This document shows, piece after piece, positions 1 through 14,046 of a DNA stretch of 64,000 bases (position 1 is its first letter; each line of letters opens with the position of its first letter). This DNA comes from Coenobita brevimanus (lineage: Eukaryota; Arthropoda; Malacostraca; Decapoda; Coenobitidae). The DNA is taken from assembly GCA_032717465.1 (NCBI GenBank), contig CM064732.1:34098455-34162454 (forward strand). Reading direction: 5' to 3'. The notes under the pieces are model-generated. The model made no database searches, had not been told where the DNA came from, and saw only the letters and a list, made by a program, of their open reading frames with translations. Made by a program: the position numbers and the translations under genes.

Positions 1-2749
1 TTTGTGTCAATATTCAATGACATCTGGAGGAAGCTGAATTTCTCTCAGTCCGTAAGAATTATTAAATTCATAATACGAGGAAACTATTACTGTGAAAGAA
101 TGAATAGACGATGTTGGGATGTTGAGCTGTTAAATTCTATTGGGAAATCATTGAGTGTAAGTGCGTTTATATAAAGATTACAACACTTAACAAATTCATA
201 TTTCAGGAAACTAGAGAATTTCTGATGGTAAAACATACAATTACGAATATCAGAATGTGTTTCTTTGGGCCTCAGGAATGAAGCTAATAGTCTGGAAAAG
301 ACCAAGACATTGCTTCATATCACTCTGTCTGGCTTCTTCAAGTGTAAACCCCAAAGTCACTGAAACAAAGCAGTTTTCACAAAACTCGTAATGACATGTA
401 CAGATGAAATTGAATGGACACTGCCTGCCAGCCACAGGAATTCCCGTTCCGGCGAATCCAGTTCAGCAAGTAGCAGCTCGGCAGACACCTCCTTCAACTC
501 AGCAACGAGTTCAACACTGACTGTAATCTGGCCACTTTAACCTGATCTAAAATGCCATCATTGTATCTTCAATTTTGATGGGTCACAAGAGATTGACACT
601 AGAAAGTAGTAGCACTCTCGAGTTGCAGTAGCAAGTATGGAGAACCAAATTATTTGCTTCTTTTGCTATTTAGCTACAAGCAATATGTTACCATGGGCCG
701 AAAATCTTCACCAAGTTACTAGAATGCTAACGACAGAAGATTTTCACGTGTGCTGGGAGGTCATTTAACCTTTCATTGTTACGGAGGCCAGACAGAGTCA
801 TGGCTTCTTGGGTAACTTCATTCTACTCCAGGATAATGTAGAGGTTAGGTGTATCATGCAGCACCCCTCCCCCCCCCCCCGAGTTTTTTCCACAGACCCC
901 ATTTTGGGTGAATTCCACCCAATATTATTGATATTGGACTTTTTTTTTTTCCCCGGTGGAAACCACCCAATGCTAGTTGTCACGAATCAATTCGCGACAT
1001 TTCCCTTTTGTGAGAAGCCACGAACTATTAGTGGAAAACTCACTGTGTATCGTTCAGCTAACCGTTTCTCCCTCCATTTCGGAGTATACTTTTCAAAACA
1101 TTCGACACCGTTTTCAAAAGTGACCGATTTAATGCACGTCACTAAATGCTGTACTGAGCGATACTATTGTTTTTTTATTGTTCGCCCCTGCTTGCACTTG
1201 ACCGTTAAAAATGCGGCCTAGTGCTCCGCTTTTGTTCCCACGACTTACTCAGTCGAGTGTTTGCTGTGACGGAGAGAGGTCCTGTGCTCCAGTAGTGAGA
1301 GTAGAGAGAGGTCAGCTAGTACCCAGACTCCGCTTGACACAGCCCCCAGACTCCCATCCTAGATTTGGGTGATACACAGCATTCATCGACCGGTATTTCC
1401 TTTTGTATAATCCTAGTTTGAAGAGTTTAGTTAAGGTGTTTTTTTTCTAGGCGTAAGAATTTAGCTTTTGTGTGAGTGAGTGAGTGCGTCTCATTTAATT
1501 TGATTTGAATTGTAACGTTAAATTTATTTTTTGTAATTAATAAATTTAACAGTTCCTTTCTTGAGCTCAGTGTAAAGTAAAATCTTGTTTCATTTCACCA
1601 AATTAAGCTTATTTTCCATATAGCTCCTAGCTTGCATAAACGTTTTACTATTCATAACTGGTACTTAGACCAGTCTTGTGGTAATAACTTAAAATCCGTT
1701 GTGCCAGGAGTTAATGCATCAGCAAGAACCTGAAGTTATTATTATTAGTATTAGTTATTTATTGTCAGGGGTGAAGTAACTTTCTCCAGAGGCTAACAGT
1801 ACAGTAATTCAGCAATTGTGAGTAATTAGTCTCTGCTGTGTACTGTTGAGAAAGTTTTTGAATTCTCGTTCTTAGAGAATCGTTGCACGATTTAGCAAGA
1901 CAATCATTGTCCCTGCTCTTTAATATTATTGAATATTAATATCAATTTAAATAATATTTAACCAAATTTATTCCAAAATTACCGTGATATTATAAAAACC
2001 CCGTGACACTAGTGTTTGTGTATTAATTGTGTGTGCTCCAATCTTTTATTCCTCTTTTAAGTAGTGAATACGAATTTCCGATTGAATCTGTTAGCTGACA
2101 ATAAAAAACAACAATAGAAATGGTGAAGCTAAGAGTGAAATGGCTGGCCCAAGAGGAACTTGAAGACAGTATGAACACATAAAGCAGAGGTGAAGGTGTT
2201 GATGATGTGGAAGCAGGAACGATGTATGACAATGACCTGGACAAAGATTATGAACCTGGAATGGCTCACTGCAGTGTCCCAAGTGCCTGACCTGCTGGAG
2301 ATCGGTAGCAAGGCTCTCACGAGAATGTGAAAGGCAACAAAAGGGAGGGATCAAATGCAATGCCTGACAACAAATCGGCTGCCAAGCTCCATTACTTTCA
2401 TTTTCACCAAGGAAATAAGTGCCCTATGTCCCTGACAAACTTGTCAAAAAGAACTCCCTGCTCCTTTTATCACTGCACACGCAGCCAAAGCTTGTACACA
2501 CTGGCATGCCTGAAGTGGTCAAATTTTACAGCTTGCTTCCCTCCGCACTGTTACAGGCGATGCAGAACCAGTGGCATTAGAGAACATAATGGGACTTTTG
2601 AGATGTCAAGGTTGCCTTTCAGGGTTAGGCAGGAAGACATGGCACAGGTAATATTTGTGCGCTCAATCTGTGTGCCCCTCACCACTACTACCCAGCCTGT
2701 ATTGACTGCCTTATTTCCTAGGTAGTTATAATAGTCCTGAAATTTGACT

Positions 2750-2786
<37 letters not shown>

Positions 2787-3204
2787 GTTACCTACAACAA
2801 ACATCACTTACTGGGTGAATCATAAGGGGAAAAAAAATCATCAGTCGTCCTTCTCCCTCTCGGTGCCACTTCTTGATCTGTGTCCTTTGTAATGATCTTG
2901 GAATTTACCCAGAACCCTTATCTCACTAATGAATAACACTTACATATGAGTTGCAGGGGCACTGATAAGGAAAGAAAATGGTTATTGCCAAAAAAAAAAA
3001 AAATGTTTTTACCATTAATAAAAAGGCCCTTTTTAGTCTATCTCCCCTGCAATTTTTGGTGATGCCGGGAGGCTGTGCCATCCACAGACATGTCTCATAT
3101 GATGGGCATATGTAAACCAAGGGGGAACATTGTTCCTTTGTAGTTTTTCTAGATTTTTTCTTTCTACCTGGTTTGGTGTTTTTTCCAAGTACCCGCTTCA
3201 GTGC
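1..3204. other. unassigned non-coding DNA
   Basis: No recognisable protein domain, RNA gene or transposon end was found. The longest open frames are short, lack known motifs and are not supported by codon context. The stretch holds a C-run near 868-880, an A/T-rich block around 1440-1990, and an (AAT)n microsatellite annotated separately. The frame at 2327-2725 has several Cys/His residues but matches nothing I recognise. Confidence 0.5.
2751..2786. repeat. (AAT)n microsatellite
   Basis: About twelve uninterrupted AAT/ATA trinucleotide repeats are read directly from the sequence. Confidence 0.97.
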
Positions 3205-3352
3205 CTATCGTTTTCTTTCATTTGGGGGATGGGAAAATTTTAGTACAAGACTTGAAGTTTTTAACCCCCTGGGGGTAGGGGGGTTTTCAAGAATACTCCC
3301 CCAGTATCCCTGCTTGTCGTAAAAGGCGACTAAAAGGGTTGGCGGAGGGTTA

Positions 3353-3997
3353 GTGCCCCTCCCCGGAAAACAACTAACTAAAAAAACAAACAAGAAGCCT
3401 CGGACAAGGACTGACCAAACGTTGACGACCCAGGACCGGACAAAGGACTTGGTAATGAGTACATGGAATGTAAGAGGAGCGAATGATGAGGTGAAAGAGA
3501 GAGAGATTGTCCAGGTGCTTGAGGATGCGAAAGTGGATGTATGTGGAATAACTGAAACAAAATGGAGAGGAGAAAGTGTGAGAGAATGGGAGTATGGATG
3601 GGGTATATGTGCAGGAGTAGATGAGAATGAGAGGGCAAAGGAAGGAGTGTGTATAGTTGTGAGTAAAAGATGGAAGAAGAGCATAAGACAGTATGGATCA
3701 GTTGGGTCAAGGATTGTGTGGGTAAAGTTGAAAGTTGGAATACAAATGTGGGCGATTGTGTGTGTGTATGCGCCAACGCAAGATCGTGCTAGAAGAGTGA
3801 GAGAAGAGTTCTGGACAAATGTGGAAGTGTGCATGGAAAAGTTTGGAAGGAATGAGAGAGTGTTTTTGATCGGTGATATGAATGGTAAAGTTGGTAATGT
3901 GAAGGTGGATGGAATAGTTGGTGAGTGGGGTGTGCCTGCTGAGATAGATGAGAATGGGAGTGCGTTAGTGGACATCTGTGCTGGGAGGGGTTGGTAA
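3353..3997 (+). pseudogene. RTE-A endonuclease domain, N-terminal part
   Basis: This is the first 214 codons of the RTE-A polyprotein. The protein would nick target DNA for target-primed reverse transcription. EEP-family motifs are visible in order: STWNVRG near residue 36, ITETKWRG near 66 with the metal-binding Glu, YAPTQ near 140, and IGDMNGKVG near 173 with the Asp/Asn pair. The frame ends early because of a frameshift just before 3997. The remaining endonuclease motif, SGLSDHYLVV, lies in the next frame. The ATG at 3353 is the first in frame and follows the leader. The true start could be the ATG before STWNVRG. Confidence 0.9.
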
Positions 3998-5175
3998 TAG
4001 CCAATACCCTCTTCAGGCATAAAATGATCCACAGGTATACATGGCGAGTGATGAGAAGGGTGGGTGGTGAACTGAATGAAAGGAAGGCAATGATTGATTA
4101 TGTGTGTGTGGATGAAAGGATGCGAAGATGTATATTGGATGCAAGAGTTTATAGAGGTTGGGGGAGTGGCCTTTCTGACCACTACTTGGTGGTGGCCAGA
4201 ATTAGGATGCAAGTAAGATGGAGGAATAGAAGAAGGGAAAGACGAGAGGAAGGAGTAGTTGCAAGGAGAGTGGAAAGGTTACAAGAGGATGAGAAAAAGG
4301 CAGAGTATAAGAGAGAAGTGGAGGAACGATTGGGCAAATATGAATTGGAGCAGATGGGAGACGTGGAAGGTGTGTGTAAGATATTTACAGAAGAAATATG
4401 TGCAGCATGTGATGTGGTGTGTGGAAGGAAGAGAAGACGGAGGGGGGTGCAAGGAACAGCGTGGTGGACTGAAGAGGTGAAACAGGCTGTGGCACAAAAG
4501 AAGAAAGCATACAATGAATGGATGAGAAATAGGGGCGTGGAAGAAGTTGAGAGGCAGAAGAGAGAGTTATATGTGGAAAGGAAGAGAGAGGTGAAAAGAT
4601 TAGTAAGAGAGAGTAAGAAGAGAGTGGATCAGGAATTTGGAAGGAATTTGAGTGTAAAGTGGAGGGACTGTAAGAAAATGTTCTGGAGAGAAGTGAAAAG
4701 AGTAAGACAGGGTGGAAGTGAAGTTAGCAGGGGAGTGAAAGATAAACATGGTAGATTATTAGTGGAGAAGGGAGAAAAAGTGAGCAGATGGAGAGAACAC
4801 TTCAAGGAATTGTTGAACGTAGAGGATGGAAGTAATGCGAGTATAAGTGGCTGGGGAATGGCTGGGAGAAGGAGGGAGGTGAGAAGACAGGTAGAAATCA
4901 GTAGGATAGAGGTTGTGGAAGCAATGAAGAAAGTTAAATCGGGGAAAGCCCCAGGAATTGATGGAGTGTGTGGTGAGATGCTGAAGCATGGGGGAGAGAT
5001 AGTAGTAGAATGGATGTGGAAGATGTGCAGATTGGCCTGGGAGGAAGGTAGAGTCCCGGAGGATTGGAAGTCAGGTATAATTATTCCCTTGTACAAAGGA
5101 AAAGGGGAAAAAGAAGTGTGTGGTAATCATAGGGGCATTTGTCTTCTTAGTATAATAGGAAAAAGTGTATGCTAG
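3991..5175 (+). pseudogene. RTE-A endonuclease C-terminus, linker and RT fingers
   Basis: This frame continues the polyprotein after the frameshift. It starts with the end of the endonuclease, including SGLSDHYLVV with the catalytic Asp-His pair. A highly charged Arg/Lys/Glu-rich linker of about 200 residues follows, and then the start of the RT domain with SGKAPGIDGVCGEMLKHG and the conserved RGICLLS block. An extra A in the run near 5163 breaks the frame. The copy at 48.29 kb has the shorter run and reads through, which shows that this is a recent single-base lesion. Confidence 0.9.
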
Positions 5176-6427
5176 GATACTTATAAACAGAGTTAGAGAA
5201 AGAACAGAGAAATTAGTTGGAGAAGAACAGGGAGGCTTTAGGAAGGGAAGAGGTTGTGTAGATCAGATATTCATTCTTAGATCTTTAGTGGAAAAGTTTC
5301 TAGAGAAGGGAAAGAAGTTGTATGCGGCTTTCATGGATTTGGAAAAAGCATATGACAGGGTGGATAGACAAGGATTGTGGAAAGTGTTAAGAATATATGG
5401 AGTAGATGGGAAGTTGTTGAATGCTGTGAAGAGTATGTATGATGGTGCTAAGGCTGCAGTGCGTGTGGATGGTGAACTAAGTGAATTTTTCTCTTTGAAA
5501 GTTGGTTTGAAACAGGGATGTGTCATGTCTCCATGGTTGTTCAATCTGTACATGGATGGGGTAATAAAAGAGGTACAAGGTAGGGTAGTGGATGTTGGAG
5601 TGGCCCTGGTGAGAGAGGATAGTGTTTGGAAACTCCCTGTACTGTTGTTTGCAGATGATACTGTGTTGTTGAGTGAAGATGAAGGGGAGCTGCAAGGCTT
5701 GGTGGATGAGTTTGAGAGAGTGTGTAAGAAACGGAACCTAAAGGTGAATGTAGGGAAGAGTAAAGTGATGGTCTTTGAGAGAGGTGAAGTCAGTGAATGT
5801 ATAGCGAGGTTGGATGGTGAGGAATTGGAAAATGTGAGTACGTTTAAGTATTTGGGTAGTGTGATGAGTAAGGATGGAGGTTTGGAGGGTGAAGTGCTTG
5901 AAAGGGTACAGCAGGGAAGAAAGGTTGCTGGTTCCTTGAAAGCAGTGATAAGAAACAGGGAAGTGAGCATGGAAGTAAAAAAGTTACTACATGACAGTAT
6001 TGTGATACCAACTCTAACGTACGGAAGTGAAGCTTGGACGTTGTTGGAAGGACACAAGTCAAGAGTGAGAGCAGTGGAAATGAGTTATTTAAGAGGAGCT
6101 TGTGGAGTCACGTGGAGAGACAGGCTGACGAATGAGGATATAAAGGAGCGTTGTGGTGTTGATGTGGATGTGATAGGAAGCGTTGTGAGGAACACACTGA
6201 GGTGGTTTGGCCATGTGGAGAGGATGGAGGGTGAAAGACTGACGAAGAGAGTGTATGTGAGCGAGGTGGAGGGTGGAAGAGGGAGGGGGAGACCGAGGAT
6301 GAGATGGAGGGATGGGGTGGAGAGGTATATGAGAGAGGGGGGTGTGAGTTGGGAGCAGGGTAGTGAAATGGCGGGGGACAGGGCGACTTGGAGGCGATTT
6401 GTTTGTGGCCACCCCAAACGGGATTGA
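5165..6427 (+). pseudogene. RTE-A reverse transcriptase core and C-terminal domain
   Basis: This frame carries the catalytic RT core. FRKGRGCVDQIF is followed by motif A (AFMDLEKAYDRVD), motif B (GLKQGCVMSPWLFNLYMDG), motif C (FADD, 5648-5659) and the KYLGSVMSKDG thumb block. The C-terminal part has YGSEAWTL, RGACGVTWRDR and a GRGRGRPRMRW basic stretch typical of RTE proteins. All catalytic aspartates are present. Translation would need the upstream frame restored, so it is annotated as a pseudogene despite an intact 420-codon frame. The stop lies about 13 bases before the tail sequence, so the 3' UTR is very short. Confidence 0.93.
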
Positions 6428-6439
6428 GGCGTCTGGCGA

Positions 6440-6457
6440 TAGATAGATAGATAGAAC
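6440..6457 (+). repeat. (GATA)n tail of RTE-A copy 1
   Basis: Four GATA units follow the conserved GAGGCGTCTGGC end of the element. The same junction recurs at 46.74 and 49.56 kb and, in degraded form, at 63.26 kb. The repeat is therefore part of the element's 3' end and not a chance microsatellite. Confidence 0.9.
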
Positions 6458-6529
6458 TCTTTTCCCTCTATTTCTGGCACAATATACTCGGCGTTAGTGT
6501 TATTAGGCAGTGCAAAGAACATTAGTGTT

Positions 6530-9420
<2,891 letters not shown>

Positions 9421-9469
9421 AACGCCCGCATGTAGTCTCTATTCTTTATACTTCATTAATGAAATCAAG

Positions 9470-9762
9470 ACTACATTCAGGCGATGACTGAATCGGTAGA
9501 GATATGGTAGCGCTTGCAGTCCTAATGAATGAACCCGGGTTCGAATCTTGGCTAGGGCAAGGAACAGTTTAAGGATTTGAATTCTATAAACAAGACTTAC
9601 TGACCTACCAGAAGACCGGCCGACACGTCGTAAAAATACCCCCTCAAATACCAATACGCCAGTCCCGTATGAGGCAGACCCGATGTGGTGACATATTGAC
9701 GTGTGTGGTCTATGTAGGAGGACTACTGGACCTTGGGAACAGGGTGTGAAATCTATGGCTGG

Positions 9763-9789
<27 letters not shown>
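9470..9789 (+). mobile_element. tRNA-derived SINE with (CA)n tail
   Basis: A tRNA-like head carries a pol III A box at 9485-9495 (TGACTGAATCG, one mismatch to the consensus) and a B box at 9538-9548 (GGTTCGAATCT), 42 bp apart. About 200 bp of tRNA-unrelated body follows, ending in CTATGGCTGGA and a (CA)n tail at 9762-9789. Both promoter boxes and the simple-repeat tail fit a SINE. A functional tRNA is unlikely because the head lacks a clean acceptor stem and runs into body sequence. A CA tail is shared with the CR1/L2-type LINE at 28.66 kb, which may be its mobilising partner (inference). Confidence 0.85.
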
Positions 9790-9794
<5 letters not shown>

Positions 9795-10690
9795 CACTGT
9801 TCCCCGAACCTTATTATGGACAAAGACTGACTCCAGACAGAGCAGCGTAGAAACATGAAAATGATCATCGTTGCGAAACCGAATTGCTACTGAAGATATT
9901 TATTATATTAAAAAAAAAAAGATGACTTAGAGGAGATCTAATAAAAGTATTTAAGATTTGTTATTAGAGTTCTATGTTATAATTATAATTTTTTCGAAAT
10001 AGAGAATGATACCGCACCTAGAAATAATGAAATGAAACTAAAATGCAAGAGAGGCAACACTAAAATAGGAAGAAATCGCTTTCATTTTCACAATGCCTAA
10101 CAATGGCATGGGCTGCCAGTAACAATAATTACTCAAATTAATGATACGTGTAAAATTCAAGTATACGGATAATTTGGGACTAAATGCAAATATTGTTTAT
10201 TTCCAGGTTGAAGTTTATGCTGACAACTGTAATAAGAACAGTTGGCGATTGTACAGTATACGCTTTATCTTCTACAGATCTGCTGAACTGAAATTAAATA
10301 GTACATAGTTGTGTTCCTCTGCTAATTCTAATATATAAGTTCCCATTCTTGTTCTTTCTATCAAGCATGATATATTTTTTTCTTGTCGGTTTAGCTGGAT
10401 GATGTGGTGTGTGGGGGAGAGCCTTCTTCATTTCTATCCTTTTCTCTTGCACGTTGGTTAGATCTTAGTGAAAATAACCTCGTCATGGTCCATCAGGCAT
10501 CCTGTTATCTGTATCCTCCTTCCCTCCCTCCATCTCTTCAGCCAACCAGTAGTTACCTCAAATGTCCTTCACCTGCCGGGAGGGTGTATATGACAGGTCA
10601 CAAAGGTGGTTCACGACCTGAAAAATATCGTGAAGTTGTACAGAGAAAGTACTGGTGCCATTAAATAACAAACGAACATTATTTTGACAG
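9790..10690. other. unassigned non-coding DNA
   Basis: A/T-rich sequence with no recognised element. The plus-strand frame at 10404-10664 has no known motif. Confidence 0.5.
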
Positions 10691-11048
10691 CTGACATGTG
10701 AAAAATTTATGCTGTTTAAAAAAATAAAAAAAATAGTTACTTTTTTTATTTGCATTATAAATTACACATTTCTGAAGTATAATGTTTGCCCAAATATCAG
10801 AGAACAAACTTTAGCACAATTCATTATCTCATTCTTCAGCGGACCACATGGATGAATATTGAATGAATTACGTTGCGGTACAGATATGAAAAATTTATGC
10901 TGATTTAAAAATACTTAGAATACATTTTTTTTTTCAACATGAATTACACATTTCAGAAGAATAATGTTTGCCCAAATATCTGAGAACAGACTTTAGCACA
11001 ATTCATTATCTCACTCATCAGCAGGACGAATGACGTTGCGGTACAGAA
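10691..11048. repeat. tandem duplication, two units of about 165-190 bp
   Basis: Unit one (about 10691-10882) and unit two (about 10883-11048) share GAAAAATTTATGCTG, the phrase AATGTTTGCCCAAATATC, CTTTAGCACAATTCATTATC and GACGTTGCGGTACAGA in the same order. The units have diverged and unit two has a deletion of about 20 bp before the last block. No coding content is seen. Confidence 0.85.
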
Positions 11049-11639
11049 TGCAAGACACATTACGCATACGCACGATACAAAACATGAGTCCTGACAGAGA
11101 ATGGGATACAAAGAAAGTTCGCTTTATAAAACCAATATTTTCTAGTCTTTTTTTTTTTTTTTCCATTAGTCTCCCTACATTCAGATGATTTTAACTTAGG
11201 AACGACATCTGTTCCTGAAGGGGCTGATCAAGCCAATATATAACCCCTCCAGTTTGAAAAGCTTTACTAAGATTAATGCAGTCGTGTAGCTGCAAAATTT
11301 TACCCAAATTCGTTATGAGATTCAATAGATTAAATCGCGAAGTGGAAGGCTAGCTCCTAATTTTTGAAAAAAAAAAAAAAAAAAAAATGTTGATGGGCAT
11401 GACAGACAAAACGAACCATCCTTTCTGTGTCACTGATGACTGCACTCTGCAGTATGATATGCAGATTGTGTAAATCTCTTAACCATGGGTATTCCAAAGA
11501 TGCCCATCAAAAGTGGGTTTTTGCCTTCCTTTTCAAGAAACTTACCTTTAAGATTACAACGATCACTTGCAAAGTGATGTGAAGTAAAGGGTAAGTGTGG
11601 AATTAACGCGGATTGTGAGAGTGGACAGAGTGGAAGGAT
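11049..11639. other. unassigned non-coding DNA
   Basis: Contains T-run (11150) and A-run (11368) homopolymers. No gene or element end was recognised before the RTE-B remnant starts. Confidence 0.5.
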
Positions 11640-11689
11640 GAGAGTAAGACCAAGATCGATTATGAGTGAGGATAAGGCAAGGGTGATAA

Positions 11690-12400
11690 GTATGAATGTA
11701 CTAGCTTTAGGGGTATAAGTCTGTTGAGTGTTGTAGGTAAGGTTTATGGTAGAGTGTTAATTATGAGAGTTAGAGAGGGTACAGAGGGAGTGATTGGTGA
11801 TGAGCAGTGTGGCTTTAGGAAAGGGAGGGGATGCGTGGATCAGGTGTTTGCTGTGAGACGTGTGAAAAGTATTTAGCGAAATGCAAGGATGTGTTTTGGG
11901 CATTCATGGATTTAGAGAAAGCGTATGATAGAATTGATAGGGAGGCTTTGTGAACTGTTTTAAGACTGTATGGACTTGATGGTAGGTTACTAAAAGGGGT
12001 GAAAAGTTTTTATGTAAATAGTAGAGCGTGTATAAGAGTGGGAAATGCTGTGAGTGACTGGTTTCCTGTGAGAGTGGGGCTGCGACAGGGATGTGTGATG
12101 TCGCCTTGGATGTTCAATATTTATATGGATGGTGTTGTACGGGAGGTGAATGCAAGAGTTTTAGGTGGAGGTCTGAGTCTGGTGAATGTTGATGATGGAG
12201 AGTGGAATCTGAAGCAGCTGCTGTTTGCAGATGATACTGCACTGGTGGCTGATTCAGAGGAGAGATTGAGACAGTTGGTAGAGGAGTTTGGAAGGGCGTG
12301 TGAAAGGAGGAAATTGAAAGTAAATGAGAATAAGAGTAAAGTGATGAAGTGTACTAGGTTGGTAGATGGTAGGGAGATGAATATAGTTTTGAATGGCTAG
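11690..12400 (+). pseudogene. RTE-B reverse transcriptase core
   Basis: Conserved blocks are visible across two frames: RGISLLSVVGKVYGRVL, FRKGRGCVDQVF, motif A in FMDLEKAYDRIDRE, motif B (GLRQGCVMSPWMFNIYMDG) and motif C (FADD, 12224-12235). A frameshift near 11875 and a TGA near 11953 disrupt it. From 11999 to 12400 a 133-codon frame is open. Catalytic residues are retained where visible, so decay is moderate. Confidence 0.88.
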
Positions 12401-12992
12401 TTGCTTGAGGAGGTAGAGTGTTTTAAATATCTAGGGGTCACATGTTGCTATGGATGGAAGAATAGATGCAGAAGTGAAGTTTAGAATAAATGAAGTAGGA
12501 AAGGTGCTGGGAGGAATGAAAAAAGTGTTTAGATGTCGTTCGCTTGGAATGGATGTAAAGAGAAGGCTGTATGAGGGTGTTGTGGTACCGACTGCGTTAT
12601 ATGGGGCTGAAACATGGAATATGGGTGTAGCAGAGAGGAAAAGTTTGAATGTAATGGAGATGAGGTGTCTGAGGAGTATGTGTGGAGTGACGCGTATGGA
12701 TCGAGTGTGAAATGATGAAGTGCGAAGGAGAACTGGAGTTGTTTGGGAGATGGCTAGTAGAGTTGAGCAGAGGGTGTTGCGATGGTCTGGGCATATGGAG
12801 AGAATGGATAATGAGCGATTGGTGAAAAAGATAACTAGATCTGATGTGAGAGGTGTAAGGCTGAGAGGAAGACCACGAATAGGATGGATGGACAGTGTGA
12901 AGAGAGCGCTGGATGCGAGAGGGATGCCTGTTGAGCAAGGAAGAGTGGCTGTGCGTGACAGAAATAAATGGAGAGAGATTGTGAATGAATAA
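12401..12992 (+). pseudogene. RTE-B RT C-terminal domain
   Basis: Continuing frames at 12450-12710 and 12720-12992 carry the RTE C-terminal blocks: YGAETWNM, CLRSMCGVTRMDR, VLRWSGHMERMD and the basic GVRLRGRPRIGWMD segment. These align one for one with the C-terminal blocks of RTE-A. A premature TGA near 12708 separates the two pieces. Confidence 0.87.
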
Positions 12993-13302
12993 GTGATGAC
13001 GCAGCCCTGAGGGGATATTCTCCCGCATTTGGTCTGATCAGCTAGTCAGGTCAGGTGCGGGTAAGGGGGTGGGTCTGTTATGATGTGGCAGGGGTAAACC
13101 AGCTCTGCTGTCGGGCCCTGCTGCGGATGTCACTGATTGCATTGCGCAGTTGACCCTTGTGCGGTGTGGTGCGGTGAGGATCTGTCTGTTCTCCCCTTTG
13201 GGGCTAAGATGCGAATGAATGTGTTTGAATGGATGAGTAAATGGGGAGTGTGTCGTCCTGTCTCGGCTACCTCCCTTTCCTTGGGGGAAGCAGCCTAGGT
13301 AT

Positions 13303-13326
13303 ATAGATAGATAGATAGATAGATAA
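13303..13326 (+). repeat. (GATA)n tail of RTE-B
   Basis: Six GATA units directly follow the RTE-B 3' UTR (AAGCAGCCTAGGTATATA). This places the microsatellite at the element's 3' terminus. Confidence 0.85.
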
Positions 13327-13987
13327 GTTTTGTGTCGTGGGAAGCTGTTGGAGGGTGCGAGAGGGCTATATGATGTGTAAGAGAGAGGGTAGCTGGAAAG
13401 AGGGGATGACGACAAAGAACAAGACAAATGAAGTAGGATAATTAGAGACTGATTAAACAACCGTGTGAGGGTGGGATAATTAGAAGATGAGGAGAGAAAC
13501 ACGAAGAACAAGACAGAGAGATAAAGTAGGGGAATTAAAGATTGGTTACAAGAGTGTGTGAGATTGTCATTGTATGGAGAAGGAAAAAAAATAAGATGAA
13601 AAAAAATATTAGGAGACGGAGAGACTGACTTAGATGGAGTGTCAAGTTTGAGAGGTTGGAAGGACGAAAGATAAAAAATAAGGTGAAGATAAGATAAGAA
13701 GGGGCTAAATGTCGTGGGAAGAGGGCTCGTTTGAAAGCAGAGACGCATGCTTGAAGAGCCCTATAGAGATTCACTTTCACCGGATGCAACGTCCGTCAAT
13801 ACAGATACACAGGCAAGAGTATTCAGAATGAGAGTGGAGTCTTCTAACCACAAAGTCTTCAGACATCTTTTGTTATATGGTACTCTCGGTAACCGAATAT
13901 AAAAAACTGGACTCCAGTACATGCAGAGACATACTTCGTTAAGTAAAGTGGCCAGATTTACTGGAGCTAAAAGCGGGACATTGTCGC

Positions 13988-13991
<4 letters not shown>
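13327..13991. other. unassigned, partly purine-rich
   Basis: Positions 13372-13760 are again A/G-rich on the plus strand. The rest has ordinary composition. No gene or element was recognised. Confidence 0.5.

Positions 13992-14043
<52 letters not shown>
13992..14043. repeat. (AT)n microsatellite at the 5' junction of a LINE
   Basis: An AT array of about 52 bp immediately abuts the 5'-truncated end of the LINE that follows. Confidence 0.95.

Positions 14044-14046
<3 letters not shown>

Larger units (their letters stand above)
3220..6457 (+). mobile_element. RTE-clade LINE, near full length (RTE-A copy 1)
   Basis: A non-LTR retrotransposon with a short GC-rich 5' leader, an apurinic-type endonuclease, a reverse transcriptase and a very short 3' UTR. 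It ends in a (GATA)n tail at about 6440-6457. The leader near 3300-3360 has the phrase CCCTGCTTGTCGTAAAAGGC, a style I associate with arthropod RTE 5' ends. A short leader, EN then RT without a gag-like ORF, and a simple-repeat tail instead of poly(A) are RTE-clade traits. Two frameshifts, near 3992 and 5163, split an otherwise continuous frame of roughly 1,000 codons. Comparison with the copy at 47.2-49.6 kb shows only scattered substitutions and small indels, so the copy is young. The exact 5' boundary is uncertain. Confidence 0.93.
11640..13326 (+). mobile_element. RTE-clade LINE, second family (RTE-B), 5' truncated
   Basis: A decayed RTE element that begins inside the RT fingers near the RGISLLS block. 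It runs through the RT core and C-terminal domain, then about 310 bp of 3' UTR, and ends in a (GATA)n tail at 13303-13326. It has the same gene plan as RTE-A but only moderate protein similarity and a much longer GC-rich 3' UTR, so it is a separate family. In-frame stops and frameshifts, for example near 11875, 11953, 12400 and 12710, show it is dead. No endonuclease domain remains. Confidence 0.9.

Noticed and set aside
2327..2725. 132-codon frame with several Cys and His residues
   Set aside because: I considered a zinc-binding or transposase fragment, but spacing fits no known finger and there is no supporting context.
3205..4212. 335-codon minus-strand frame opposite the RTE endonuclease
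   Set aside because: It is Ser/Pro/His/Thr-rich with no motif and lies antisense to a clear endonuclease. It arises from the purine-rich coding strand. Similar antisense frames over the other RTE and JOC-1 copies were rejected for the same reason.
9481..9560. Possible functional tRNA gene
   Set aside because: A and B boxes are present, but no clean acceptor stem or anticodon arm could be drawn and the sequence continues into a SINE body and tail.
10586..10640. Similarity of about 30 bp between 10.6 kb and 42.4 kb (TTCAxGACCTGAAAAATAT)
   Set aside because: Too short and isolated to claim a shared repeat family.
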